NCBI RefSeq assembly: GCF_000429945.1
Contig: NZ_AUCV01000002.1
Coordinates: 1 to 64,000 of the forward strand
Direction of reading: 5' to 3'
Source: Desulfogranum japonicum DSM 18378
GTDB lineage: Bacteria > Desulfobacterota > Desulfobulbia > Desulfobulbales > Desulfobulbaceae
DNA: 64,000 nt
The position numbers were made by a program, and so were the translations under genes. Numbering within the stretch: position 1 is the stretch's first letter; each line of letters opens with the position of its first letter. The notes below the pieces were generated by a model. The model ran no database searches. It was not told where the DNA came from and saw only the letters and a list, made by a program, of their open reading frames with translations. Shown one piece after another: positions 26,048 through 34,831 of the stretch.

Positions 26048-27025
26048 TTACTCGTTGAACAGTTTTTCAACGATTGGGCGGATTTCAGCTTTTACATTGG
26101 CAAGAACAGCATCTTTTGCTTTGGCGGCAAAAGCATCATTGTCAACGTCAACAAAGGTCATGCCTTTTGCTTCAAGTTCAGCGACCAGTTTTTGCTCGTC
26201 GGCGTTAAACAGTTCACGTTCGTAGGCCTGCGCACGTTTTCCTGCCTCCAGAACAGCCTTCTGGTCAGCCTCTGAAAGCTTGGACCAGGTGAGTTCTGAA
26301 ATGGTCAGATAAATCCAGGAACGTACATGCTCGGTTTTGTTGATATATTTCTGTACTTCAAAGAAACTTGCAGATTTAATCAGGGCCAGAGGATTTTCCT
26401 GTGCGCCGATGGTGCCGTTCTGCAGCGAAGTAAACACTTCGGAAAATGCCATGGGAGTCGGCTGTGCACCAAGCGCTTTCCATACATCGACGAACAGGGG
26501 GACATTGGGAACACGCATTTTCAGGCCATTCAGGTCTGCAGGGGATTTTACAGGACGGTTGGAAGTAAGATTCCGCGGTCCGCGGGCAAAGTAGGCAACC
26601 GGACGGATACGAGCATTTGTGATGATCTGGGCTTCTATCTGTTTTCCAATTTCACCGCCGGCAACAGAGTCCATGTGCTCAATGGATTTGTATGCATAGG
26701 GAACTGCCAAAAGAGCAGCCATGGGAGCCCAGTTTTGCAGGCTTTCTCCTGTGATGGTCATGTCAGCGGTACCCAACTGCATGCCGTTAATGAGGTCCAT
26801 TTCCTTACCAAGGGATTCGTTGGGGTATACCTCAACTGTGATGCGCCCGTTAGTTAATGCGGAAAGTTCTTCACCGAATTTGAGAGATGCTTTGTGCCAG
26901 ATATTGTCCTCATTGGCCAGATGTCCGAGCTTCAGAGTCATCTCCGCAGCTGAAGCAGGCGTGGAAATAAGTACTACAGCGCACAGGGTCAGCAGCATTT
27001 TACCAGAACTTTGCAATAACTTCAT
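26048..27025 (-). CDS. dctP: TRAP transporter periplasmic solute-binding protein DctP
   Basis: 325 residues with a signal peptide (about 1-27, ASA cleavage). The DctP-family sites are present: MTLKLGHLANEDN at the mature N-terminus, the ligand-carboxylate-binding Arg in GLKMRVPNVPLFVDVWKALG, and the QNGTIGAQENPLALI segment. The Arg implies an acidic ligand. With uxuA, uxuB and a hexonate-type dehydrogenase nearby, a sugar acid such as L-gulonate, D-mannonate or D-fructuronate is the likely cargo. A good SD (GAGGAGG) precedes the ATG, and a promoter candidate lies at 27108-27137. Confidence 0.92.
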   Translation of the reverse strand: MKLLQSSGKMLLTLCAVVLISTPASAAEMTLKLGHLANEDNIWHKASLKFGEELSALTNGRITVEVYPNESLGKEMDLINGMQLGTADMTITGESLQNWAPMAALLAVPYAYKSIEHMDSVAGGEIGKQIEAQIITNARIRPVAYFARGPRNLTSNRPVKSPADLNGLKMRVPNVPLFVDVWKALGAQPTPMAFSEVFTSLQNGTIGAQENPLALIKSASFFEVQKYINKTEHVRSWIYLTISELTWSKLSEADQKAVLEAGKRAQAYERELFNADEQKLVAELEAKGMTFVDVDNDAFAAKAKDAVLANVKAEIRPIVEKLFNE

Positions 27026-27107
27026 AATTCCTCCTCGTGAAAAGTACAGTTGATGGGATAAGGCTTTTAGGATCGTAGAAAAATAGTATCCAATTCTGTT
27101 TTGGAGG

Positions 27108-27137
27108 GTATAATTTCCCTCGCCCTTTACCTTTCAA
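27108..27137 (-). promoter_or_regulatory. Candidate sigma-70 promoter for dctPQM-dehydrogenase
   Basis: On the minus strand TTGAAA (27137-27132) and TTATAC (27113-27108) are separated by 18 bases, with dctP starting about 80 bases downstream. It sits between the GntR gene and dctP. The boxes are close to consensus, but no operator was identified with confidence. Confidence 0.45.
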
Positions 27138-27201
27138 TGCAGACAGAAGGACGAACCGGCAGGGGTACGTTGTACAGCGGCTGTCGCTTTTTAGTCTGCG
27201 G

Positions 27202-27903
27202 TTAACGCCCTCCTTTATCGATAAAGATTTCAGGTTGTTGTGAAATCAATACCGGTAAATCCTGTAAAACCACCTGCAAGTGTGAACGTATTGCTTTCCT
27301 CGCAAGGGTAGTGTCTCTCTCAGCAATGGCCTCAACAATGGATTCATGTTGATCAACCAGGGGCTGAATTGGTTTATGGTTGGATGCCAGGTAGCGGACA
27401 CGGTCAAAATGGGCTTTGGTGCCGGCAATAAATTTCCAGACATTTCCTTTTCCGGCTAATTCTGAAAGGGTGCGATGAAACAGTTCATCGAGTTGTAGAA
27501 ATTCTTCAAGTTGCTTTTCCTGTAAAAGGCGTTGCTGCTTAATTTGCGCCCGAAGAATGTCCACCATTTCATGAGACCTGTTTTTCACAAGCAGCTTAAT
27601 GATATCCGCTTCAACAGCTTCCCTGATGAATCTGGCATCGTTCACTGCCTCTATGGAAATTTTTGTCACATATGTGCCACGCTGCGGGCGGACTTCAACC
27701 AACCCCTCATCGCGTAGTTTTATGAACGCCTCTCGAACCGGCTGACGACTTATTTTAAGGGTGCGAGATACCTCTGCTTCAGAAATCCTCATACCAGGTG
27801 CGAAATAACCGTGGATAATCTGATTTCTGATCAATTCATATGTCTGCAGGCCAACGCTTTTCCCTTCAGTTAAGAACCACTGTGTATTGTCTGTTAATAT
27901 CAC
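27202..27903 (-). CDS. GntR-family transcriptional regulator, FadR/FCD subgroup
   Basis: 233 residues from the GTG at 27903, chosen because AGGAGG lies eight bases upstream. An ATG at 27951 lacks such a site. A winged helix occupies residues ~15-80 (GMRISEAEVSRTLKISRQPVREAFIKL, then VRPQRGTYV). A helical FCD ligand-binding domain follows, with D/H metal-ligand positions around DELFHRTLSELAG and SNHKPIQPLVDQHESIVEAIAERD. FCD regulators of uronate genes (UxuR/ExuR/KdgR types) usually repress and are released by the sugar acid. It lies between the divergent transporter and uxuAB units and probably controls both. A direct repeat TAGTATG-G-TAGTATG at about 27933-27948 (minus strand) might be its site. 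Confidence 0.88.
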   Translation of the reverse strand: MILTDNTQWFLTEGKSVGLQTYELIRNQIIHGYFAPGMRISEAEVSRTLKISRQPVREAFIKLRDEGLVEVRPQRGTYVTKISIEAVNDARFIREAVEADIIKLLVKNRSHEMVDILRAQIKQQRLLQEKQLEEFLQLDELFHRTLSELAGKGNVWKFIAGTKAHFDRVRYLASNHKPIQPLVDQHESIVEAIAERDTTLARKAIRSHLQVVLQDLPVLISQQPEIFIDKGGR

Positions 27904-28146
27904 TTGACGACCTCCTTGTTGCGTTTTATAACATACTACCATACTAGTCAACAGAAAATCGGTTGTCTTGCTTTCTTCCTGAGGTATTTCATTTCGCTTC
28001 TGAGACGTTCAGGGATTTACGACCAGCTTTGTGTACATACCAAACCGATACTTGCTAATGTTCGTGTTGACTGGCTCCAGCTTAGAGCTGGAAGATTAAT
28101 TCGGGCGCTCGCCCGTAATGCAAAAGAGCTCTAATGAGGTTATCCA

Positions 28147-29364
28147 ATGAAACAAACATGGAGATGGTTTGGTCCCCCTGACAGGACATCGATAAATGAC
28201 ATTTTGCAGGCCGGTGCCGAGGGCATAGTTTCAGCTTTGCATCACATTGCACCAGGCGTTGTCTGGACCGTTGAGGAAATTGACAAACGTATTGAAGAAA
28301 TAGGGCACATGGATGATGGCGAGCCATCAGGTTTACACTGGGATGTGGTCGAAAGCCTGCCTGTTTCAGAAGATATCAAGAAGCAGGCTGGTGACTGGCG
28401 TGAGCACATTGAAAATTACAAAATCAGCCTCAGAAATCTTGCTCAACGCAATATCGAGGTAATATGTTATAATTTCATGCCTGTGCTTGACTGGACACGT
28501 ACCGATCTGAAGTATCGTATGTCCCATGGTGGGACTACCATGCGTTTTGATCTGATAGATTTTGCGGCGTTTGATATCCATCTGCTGCAACGGGATGGTG
28601 CGGTTGAAGCTTTTTCCAGTGAAATAGCAGAACATGCAGGCCGCCGTTTTAACCTCATGAGTGAACAAAAAAAACATGAGATCAGCAATAATGTTGCTTG
28701 CGGCCTGCCAGGCTCAACAGAATCTTTGACCTTGGAAGATATTCGACAGCATCTCGCTGAATACAACAACATCAGTTCAGATCAGTTGCGCCGCCATTTC
28801 ATTGATTTTCTGTCAGAGGTGGCTCCGGTGGCAGAAGAGTTAGGCATGCGTTTGTGTTGTCATCCAGATGATCCTCCATTTCCCTTATTGGGATTACCGC
28901 GCATCATGTCAACGGAAGAGGATTACAAAACCATTATCCAAGCCGTTGATATGCCTGCTAACGGCATTACCCTTTGTGCCGGTTCTCTCGGAGCGCGTCC
29001 TGACAATGATCTCCCTGGTATGGTCGATAGATTGGGAGACCGGCTGCATTTTGTTCACCTGCGCAATGTGAAAAGAGAAACCCAGGGTATTCCTGCTTCC
29101 TTTCACGAGGCGGAGCATTTGGCTGGTGACACGGATATGGTAGCATTAACCAAAGCCGTGTTACAGGAGGAAAAACGTCGCAGGGAAATGGGTCGAAAAG
29201 ATTGGAGTATTCCCATTCGCCCCGATCATGGCATGGACATTCTCGACGATCTTAAACGAAGTGGTCAGCCAGGATATCCCTCCATTGGAAGGCTGAAAGG
29301 GCTGGCTGAGTTGCGTGGTTTGATAACTGCGCTTTCATCCCTGGAAGACAAAGGTAACAGGTGA
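28147..29364 (+). CDS. uxuA: D-mannonate dehydratase UxuA
   Basis: 405 residues, usual UxuA length. The N-terminus MKQTWRWFGPPDRTSINDI is diagnostic. Metal- and substrate-site blocks are visible: the His/Asp of LCCHPDDPPFPLLGLPRIMST, the Cys in ITLCAGSLGARPDNDLPGM, HFVHLRNV and the C-terminal IRPDHGMDI. The enzyme removes water from D-mannonate to give 2-keto-3-deoxygluconate (KDG). GAGG precedes the ATG by seven bases. uxuB follows directly. A CCAGCT-tag-AGCTGG hairpin at about 28077-28091 in the leader may serve regulation. Confidence 0.96.
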   Translation: MKQTWRWFGPPDRTSINDILQAGAEGIVSALHHIAPGVVWTVEEIDKRIEEIGHMDDGEPSGLHWDVVESLPVSEDIKKQAGDWREHIENYKISLRNLAQRNIEVICYNFMPVLDWTRTDLKYRMSHGGTTMRFDLIDFAAFDIHLLQRDGAVEAFSSEIAEHAGRRFNLMSEQKKHEISNNVACGLPGSTESLTLEDIRQHLAEYNNISSDQLRRHFIDFLSEVAPVAEELGMRLCCHPDDPPFPLLGLPRIMSTEEDYKTIIQAVDMPANGITLCAGSLGARPDNDLPGMVDRLGDRLHFVHLRNVKRETQGIPASFHEAEHLAGDTDMVALTKAVLQEEKRRREMGRKDWSIPIRPDHGMDILDDLKRSGQPGYPSIGRLKGLAELRGLITALSSLEDKGNR

Positions 29365-29374
29365 GGTGTGTTCC

Positions 29375-30838
29375 ATGGATCGTCTAAAAGATACTATTGA
29401 TATTCCTGCTAATGTGCAGGTTCCAGGTTACCAGAGGGAACAGCATGGTATAGGTATTGTTCACTTTGGTTTGGGTGCCTTTCATCGAGGACACATGGCC
29501 GTGTATACCGACGATGTTTTAGCCGATAAAGGTGGTGATTGGAGTATTGTCGGTGTCAGTCTGCGTAGCCCTGGTGCACGCGATCGTCTCTTGCCGCAAC
29601 ACTGTCTCTATACACTGGTCGAACGTGGTGTAGAGGGTGAAAAGCATCGTATTATAGGGAGTGTGAAAAACGTGCTTGTTGCCCCTGAAAATCCTGAGGC
29701 CGTATTGCAGCAGCTCTGTGATCCCAAGGTGCATATTATTTCATTTACCATTACGGAAAAAGGGTATTTGCGGGATGCTGCAACCGGAGAGCTGCTCCGT
29801 GGGCATCCTGATATCCAACATGATCTCGTCCACCCGGAACAGCCACGCACCATGCATGGATTTATCACCGAAGCCCTGGCCAGGCGCAAACAGGCAGGTT
29901 TTGCACCTGTAACTTTGCTGTGCTGTGATAATCTTCCGGAAAATGGGGTATCATTACGGAAGGCTGTATGTGGCTTTGCACGGTTACGTGATCAGAAGCT
30001 GGCAGACTGGATCGAAGCTTCCATTGCTTTTCCCTGCACCATGGTAGATCGCATTGTTCCTGCAACCACAGCATCCGACATTGAGCAGACATCGCTTGCG
30101 CTTGGCAGGTATGATGCCGCACCTGTTATCTGTGAACCATTCTGCCAATGGGTAATAGAGAACAATTTTTCTTCACCCAGACCTGTCTGGGAAGCGTTTG
30201 GAGCAACCCTGGTGCAGGATGTGGCGCCATATGAAGACATGAAACTGCGCCTGCTGAACTGTTCCCATTCCGCCATGGCTTACTTGGGATATTTAAGTGG
30301 TATAGAAACCATAGACCAAGTTATCATCACTCCTGTATTTAAAAATTTTGTAGTGCAGTTAATGCAGGAAGTGTTACCGACATTGGATATGCCTGAAGGC
30401 GTTGATCTTCAAGAATATTGTGCAGCTTTGATTGAGCGGTTCCGTAATCCAAGCCTGAAACATCGGACCTGGCAGATAGCCATGGATGGTTCCCAGAAAA
30501 TTCCCCAAAGGATATTGAGCACCATCAGGGCGTTAAAGGCTGCAGGAAAGCCATACACCTGCCTGGCTATGTCGGTTGCCGGTTGGCTTCGCTATGTGAC
30601 AGCAATTGATGAACACGGAAACTCCATTGAGGTCAGCGACCCAATGGCTGAACAACTGTGCCGCATCGCTGAACAAAACAAAGATAATCTTCAAAACTAT
30701 GTGCAGGAGATAGTGAAGATGGCAGATATCTTTGGCCCTGATCTGGCCAGTGACGCTGCCTTTCAAGATACCATTCACAATTGTCTGCAAACCATTTACG
30801 ATCTGGGTGCTCAGGGCGCAGTTGGTTCGCTTCTTTAG
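29375..30838 (+). CDS. uxuB: D-mannonate oxidoreductase (fructuronate reductase) UxuB-type
   Basis: 487 residues from the ATG at 29375, with GAGGTG six bases upstream. A GTG at 29366 is possible but overlaps the SD. It is a long-chain polyol dehydrogenase: N-terminal NAD-binding GIVHFGLGAFHRGHMAVY, and the catalytic Lys-Asn-His set in MKLRLLNCSHSAMAYLGYLSG. It interconverts D-fructuronate and D-mannonate with NAD(H), feeding UxuA. The uxuA stop is ten bases upstream. No uronate isomerase (UxaC) is in the window, so fructuronate must come from elsewhere, plausibly from the Zn-dehydrogenase. Confidence 0.92.
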   Translation: MDRLKDTIDIPANVQVPGYQREQHGIGIVHFGLGAFHRGHMAVYTDDVLADKGGDWSIVGVSLRSPGARDRLLPQHCLYTLVERGVEGEKHRIIGSVKNVLVAPENPEAVLQQLCDPKVHIISFTITEKGYLRDAATGELLRGHPDIQHDLVHPEQPRTMHGFITEALARRKQAGFAPVTLLCCDNLPENGVSLRKAVCGFARLRDQKLADWIEASIAFPCTMVDRIVPATTASDIEQTSLALGRYDAAPVICEPFCQWVIENNFSSPRPVWEAFGATLVQDVAPYEDMKLRLLNCSHSAMAYLGYLSGIETIDQVIITPVFKNFVVQLMQEVLPTLDMPEGVDLQEYCAALIERFRNPSLKHRTWQIAMDGSQKIPQRILSTIRALKAAGKPYTCLAMSVAGWLRYVTAIDEHGNSIEVSDPMAEQLCRIAEQNKDNLQNYVQEIVKMADIFGPDLASDAAFQDTIHNCLQTIYDLGAQGAVGSLL

Positions 30839-31295
30839 GGAGGGGATATGTATTTAAAAGGCATTATTCTCCCATTTTTAATCTAATTCTCATCAATCCA
30901 GGCCAGCCCGAAAGAGTAAAGGAGGGGATTACCGAATACCGATGCAACGGACTTTAATATAGTTCCTATAAATAGGAAACATGTTAAGGCCGGGCTTGGT
31001 AAGCATGATTATGACTGCTAGGAATAAGGTTAAGTCATCAGCAATTGTACTCTTCGTAATTCTTTTTTTAAGGTATCCCCTATTCAGATATGGGTTACCA
31101 ATCCTGAAAGAACGTTTATGATTTGAAAAGCATCAAGATTGCCGGGAACAATATCAAGCGAGTCAGGCATCGGCAACTACTCAGGATTTTCCTAGTGACA
31201 AATGACAGACTATCTTTTAGGAGGTAAATTGAACTAAGTAAGAACCGCTCAGTTCAACTGTCTAAATACTATTGAGTAAAAAAAAGAGAATACAA
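30839..31295. other. Intergenic stretch after uxuB
   Basis: 457 bases with no supported gene. It opens with an SD-like GGAGGGG and a 13-codon frame that I do not trust. No terminator hairpin with a T-run was found after uxuB. From here to 35448 gene density falls and the DNA becomes AT-richer, suggesting an accessory region. Confidence 0.4.
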
Positions 31296-31859
31296 ATGCG
31301 AATATTTCTGACGGGTGTCAGTTGCGTTGGGAAGACGACAATTGGCAATAAAATGGCGAAACTCTTGGGCGTTAACTTCTTCGATTTGGATGAAGAGATA
31401 GAGAATTTTTTCAATACAAGCATTGAACGACTTCAGCATAAATTCCTTACGATTTGTTCTTTTCGCAATGAGGCTGCAAAAGCTTTGTTGGATTTATTGA
31501 ACAGACCTGAGAGTAAAAGATGTGTAGTGGCATTGCCGCCAAGCGGATTAATGGGGGGATACTTGAGGGTGGTAAAGAAAGTCGGGTGTACCACAGTGGT
31601 GCTAACTGACAAGCCGGAGAATATATTGGATAGAATTAGCTTCTATGACTTGGACTCCCGCCTTATTGAGAAAAAACTGACGCCCAAAGAGAAAAAATTG
31701 TATTTGAAAGAGATTAAGAAAGACATTACTTACTTCGGTAAAAGCTACCATCGTGCCAACCTTCAGGTTGATATTTCTGGCTTTGATGCAGAGCATGCAG
31801 CAAGTAAAGTCATAGAGGTTATTAAAAAGTTTGATAATACAATAATATCAGATACATAA
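31296..31859 (+). CDS. Shikimate kinase-like P-loop protein
   Basis: 187 residues from the ATG at 31296; a TTG eight codons earlier is an alternative. The P-loop GVSCVGKTTIG starts at residue ~7 and is followed by FFDLDEEIENFF, the DxD region of shikimate-kinase-like enzymes. A 'ALPPSGLMGGY' loop corresponds to their substrate-gating glycine region. The lid arginine area (YDLDSRLIEKKLTPKEKKLY) is altered, and the genomic context is not aromatic biosynthesis. It is therefore better called a shikimate-kinase-superfamily ATPase/kinase of unknown substrate. Such orphans are common in accessory regions. Confidence 0.65.
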   Translation: MRIFLTGVSCVGKTTIGNKMAKLLGVNFFDLDEEIENFFNTSIERLQHKFLTICSFRNEAAKALLDLLNRPESKRCVVALPPSGLMGGYLRVVKKVGCTTVVLTDKPENILDRISFYDLDSRLIEKKLTPKEKKLYLKEIKKDITYFGKSYHRANLQVDISGFDAEHAASKVIEVIKKFDNTIISDT

Positions 31860-32234
31860 AAAGTAAAATCGCGAAATCAGCTGAACACTGATGAAGCGTA
31901 GCATCGGTTTGCGCATCGTTCGATGAAAAAACAGGGTCTTTGTCATAGTTGCGGAACAATGCATCTTCCCAAGCCTTGGCGGAAAAATGATTTCATTTCG
32001 CCCAAACCCTTCTCGTTATGGGCAAAAGGGATTTGGGTGAAATGAAATCATATACCAAGATATAGCACCAGGTATTCTCAAGAAATACATCATGAAGAAA
32101 TCGCGACCTAACTTGTTGGCTTATCGTTTATAAACATCAATACGAGTAGGTGCCCTTTCTGCAACTATGATAAAGACCCAAAATTTAGTGGACGCAAAGA
32201 CCGAGCCCCTTGTTTTTGCATATCGAGGTACAAA
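31860..32234. other. Intergenic region containing a long palindrome
   Basis: 375 bases without a gene. It includes the 65-bp inverted repeat listed separately at 31987-32051. The remaining sequence shows no promoter or RNA gene that I can support. Confidence 0.4.
31987..32051. repeat. Palindromic repeat with arms of about 22 bp
   Basis: ATGATTTCATTTCGCCCAAA (31987 on) pairs with TTTGGGTGAAATGAAATCAT (ending 32051) with one mismatch, around a 19-25 base loop. It would form a strong hairpin on either strand. There is no T-run, so it is not a classical terminator. It may be a REP-like element, a recombination remnant or an RNA stabiliser. Confidence 0.6.
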
Positions 32235-32696
32235 ATGTACACTGAATTGACTTCTCTTAAAGCAGATTACATCAAGAGCATGGTGAGTAAAATCCCTGAT
32301 GATCTACCGGAACTGAAGAACGAGATAGCAGAGTTCGTTACTTATCCAGACGTGGCGACATGGGGTGTCAATTGGTCAGGGGATAACATAAATTTATTAC
32401 CAGAGGAGTCAGATCCTGAATACATCTATATCGGGTTTAACAATTATGGCGACAGGATCGCAGTGGTGAAAGCAAACGGCAACGTGGTATATATCAACCA
32501 TGATTACGATAACCCTCTCAAATACATGAATCGGGACGCGGTCTCTCTGTTCAGGTCGATTTGTGCATACACATCGGAGAGACTTACTCATGATAAGCGC
32601 TTGGCAAAGTCAATGGGCGTGATCGATCCGGAAGCTTATCGGCAAGGTTACTGGTGGCACCAAGAGCATGTTGCTTTGTCTGCGGACAAAGGCTAA
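32235..32696 (+). CDS. Hypothetical protein, possibly SUKH-like
   Basis: 153 residues, soluble, acidic in the N-terminal half. The central part 'YIYIGFNNYGDRIAVVKANGNVVYINHD' resembles the beta-strand core of SUKH (SMI1/KNR4) proteins, which often act as immunity proteins. The rest (MNRDAVSLFRSICAYTSERL, QGYWWHQEH) is not diagnostic. No partner toxin is adjacent. The start at 32235 follows GAGGTAC by a few bases. Confidence 0.5.
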   Translation: MYTELTSLKADYIKSMVSKIPDDLPELKNEIAEFVTYPDVATWGVNWSGDNINLLPEESDPEYIYIGFNNYGDRIAVVKANGNVVYINHDYDNPLKYMNRDAVSLFRSICAYTSERLTHDKRLAKSMGVIDPEAYRQGYWWHQEHVALSADKG

Positions 32697-32811
32697 GGTT
32701 GCCACTTTTAATCTCAATTATTGGTTTGCTTCCCCCAGCCTTAGATTACTCCGCACCTCTGCTATTGCTGAATTCATTGTTCTTATTGGGAATTGGTTCC
32801 TGGTGTATCGC

Positions 32812-33003
32812 TTATTGTGCTACTCCGTTTATCTTTATTTCGCGATTAACCTCTTTACACTCTCTAAGCCAAGCCTTCCTCACCTCTCGGTCTGATGACA
32901 GCATTTGGGTATTGTCTTTGCAATCAATTTTTGGAGCACAAGCCGATAATAAAGAGAGAAATGCTGTGAAAATAATCAGGTGGTTTATGGTAAATATGTT
33001 CAT
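32812..33003 (-). CDS. Possible small lipoprotein
   Basis: 63 residues on the minus strand with a classic lipoprotein signal: hydrophobic MNIFTINHLIIFTAFLSLLSAC with a lipobox LSAC at residues 19-22, then a polar, Lys/Asp/Glu-rich tail containing two further cysteines. The plus-strand frame over the same DNA looks like its antisense. The SD is weak (AGG). It is the only small gene in this gap with a coherent protein feature. Confidence 0.4.
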   Translation of the reverse strand: MNIFTINHLIIFTAFLSLLSACAPKIDCKDNTQMLSSDREVRKAWLRECKEVNREIKINGVAQ

Positions 33004-33748
33004 TGGACCTATTTGGGTATCCTGGCGATTGTGAATTGTTGGATGAAAAAACTATTCCTAAGAGACGAAATGATTCTGTAAAAGCTAGAATCGTGTTGAG
33101 TTACAGACCAATGGAAAATATCTTCAGGATTGTGTTGGAAGAGACAATCAAGCAGAAGTAGAATTTGCAGAAAATCATTGAAGCCCGTAACCTGATATTA
33201 CTTCTGATATCATCTTAATGCCACTGAATCAGGCATGCAGCAAATAAAAGAAGAGGGAATCATGAAAACTACCGAGGGAGACCTGATACAGAAAGCCATT
33301 AAAAGGGATTTCGATCTCATCGATCATGGGGTAATGGCTTCTGAGTAATGGGGTGGGAATCAGGGAATCGCATGGGTAATATCAGCCAAACAATATCTTA
33401 GATCGTAAGGGCTGTTTTATGCGGCAGTGACGGAAGGTATGGCTATTTCATTATCTCGCAGTATCTAAAACTCTCAGAAAGAAGGAGATTGGCAGAGCTT
33501 TAGTTGTGAGGAGTGCATTCATTTTTTACAACGTAGGCATGTCCTGATTATGGTTCGTGAGAACAACGAGATCGGTAATGCATTTTGGAGTCACTTGGAG
33601 TTTCAGAATGCAGACTGGGTTGCGGTTAAATTTTTCAAGGCCAAATGAAAGGTTAGCCTGGAGGTAAAACACACCTTGGTTTAGAGCGATGAGAACAAGT
33701 GCATCATACTATGCAGCATCACCTTATGAGGAAATCTAACAAGTAAAA
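33004..33748. other. Gene-poor stretch holding only a decayed GNAT gene
   Basis: Apart from the pseudogene at 33262-33648 I see no coding region. Stops are frequent in all frames. The pattern is that of decaying accessory DNA rather than a regulatory region. Confidence 0.4.
33262..33648 (+). pseudogene. Degraded GNAT N-acetyltransferase
   Basis: Acetyl-CoA-binding motif A is recognisable in one frame at about 33450-33520 ('YLAVSKTLRKKEIGRALV'). The C-terminal GNAT strand/helix continues in another frame to a stop at 33648 (VLIMVRENNEIGNAFWSH, then FQNADWVAVKFFKAK). At least one frameshift is needed to join them. An SD-backed ATG at 33262 opens a short frame ending in a stop after 28 codons that may be the original N-terminus. 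An intact but different GNAT lies just downstream. Confidence 0.65.
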
Positions 33749-34192
33749 ATGGCGTACTGGTACTTAAGACCTGCCACAGAGCAAGATATTGATTTTATAT
33801 ATGATTTGAGAATCAAAACAATGAAATCATATTTTGAGGGAACAATTGGTTGGAAAGCTGGGGATCAATATAAATTTGCTTCTGATTATTTAGCTGAAGC
33901 AAGCATTATTTGCTATGAAAAGAAAATGATCGGTGTGATGAAAGTGCTGAAACATAATGATTATATCGAGTTGCATCAAATTCAAATTCTTCCAGAACAT
34001 CAGAACAATGGCATAGGGAAGGCGTTGATTCAAAGTGTGATTACATCTTCAGATAATTGCAACTTACCGATAAAACTCATGGTATTAAAAAATAGTCCTG
34101 CGCGTAGATTATATGAAAATTTGGGTTTTAAGACCACCAAAGTGTTTAAATATAATCAGGAAATGACAAGGCTATCATCAGAAATATTGTGA
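33749..34192 (+). CDS. GNAT-family N-acetyltransferase
   Basis: 147 residues, one GNAT domain. The N-terminus YLRPATEQDIDFIYDLRIKTM is the usual alpha1 region. Motif A is LHQIQILPEHQNNGIGKALI, whose QNNGIGKA pyrophosphate loop binds acetyl-CoA. Motif B is NSPARRLYENLGFKT. The substrate cannot be predicted, and there is no toxin-type partner. It is AT-rich like its neighbours. Confidence 0.9.
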   Translation: MAYWYLRPATEQDIDFIYDLRIKTMKSYFEGTIGWKAGDQYKFASDYLAEASIICYEKKMIGVMKVLKHNDYIELHQIQILPEHQNNGIGKALIQSVITSSDNCNLPIKLMVLKNSPARRLYENLGFKTTKVFKYNQEMTRLSSEIL

Positions 34193-34294
34193 AAAACATG
34201 ACGGGAGTGGAGAGAATCGTCACAGATTGCTATTCCATAGTCCCTGACATATTGAGTAAATTGGAAATTAACAGAACGAAACGAAAGGAGGCGA

Positions 34295-34831
34295 ATGTCT
34301 GAAATCTTGATTGTTTATGCAACAACAGACGGACATACATTTGATATTGCTCTTCGAATTCGGCAGTTGAGCGAACAGCAAGGTCATCGAGTAACAATGG
34401 CTTCTATTAGAGATGAGGCCAATATTAACCTGAATTTATTTGATAAAATAGTTGTTGGGGCAAGTATCCGCTACGGAAAACATGGTGTTCAGGTTTATAG
34501 ATTTGTGAAAAAATATCAGGGCATTCTGGAAAACAAACAGAGCGCCTTCTTTTCGGTAAATCTAGTTGCCCGCAAGCCAGAGAAAAGCCAACCTGAAACA
34601 AATCCATATGTACAAAAGTTTCTAAAGCAAATTCAGTGGGTACCGCAGGAGTTAGCAGTCTTCGCTGGAAAGTTAGATTATCCTAGATATCGTTTTTGGG
34701 ACAGGCAGATGATAAGGTTAATAATGTGGATGACAAAAGGGCCTACCACCCCTCAGGCAGTGATTGATTTTACTGATTGGAAACAGGTTGAGGCCTTTGG
34801 GCTTCTCGTGGGCAAAATGAAAAACGTATAA
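34295..34831 (+). CDS. hemG: Menaquinone-dependent protoporphyrinogen IX dehydrogenase HemG
   Basis: 178 residues, same length as the Escherichia coli enzyme and matching it in several blocks: flavodoxin FMN loop YATTDGHTFDIA, VVGASIRYGKH, FFSVNLVARKPEKSQPETNPY, FLKQIQWVPQELAVFAGKL and YPRYRFWDRQMIRLIMWMTKG. It oxidises protoporphyrinogen IX to protoporphyrin IX and passes electrons to menaquinone, so it supports haem synthesis without oxygen. AAAGGAGG lies before the ATG. No other haem gene is adjacent. Its isolated place in an accessory region hints at horizontal acquisition from a gammaproteobacterium-like source. Confidence 0.95.
   Translation: MSEILIVYATTDGHTFDIALRIRQLSEQQGHRVTMASIRDEANINLNLFDKIVVGASIRYGKHGVQVYRFVKKYQGILENKQSAFFSVNLVARKPEKSQPETNPYVQKFLKQIQWVPQELAVFAGKLDYPRYRFWDRQMIRLIMWMTKGPTTPQAVIDFTDWKQVEAFGLLVGKMKNV

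Noticed and set aside
32654-33034. A 126-codon plus-strand frame, hydrophobic at the start
   Set aside because: It overlaps the end of the preceding gene and reads as the antisense of the small lipoprotein candidate. No SD.
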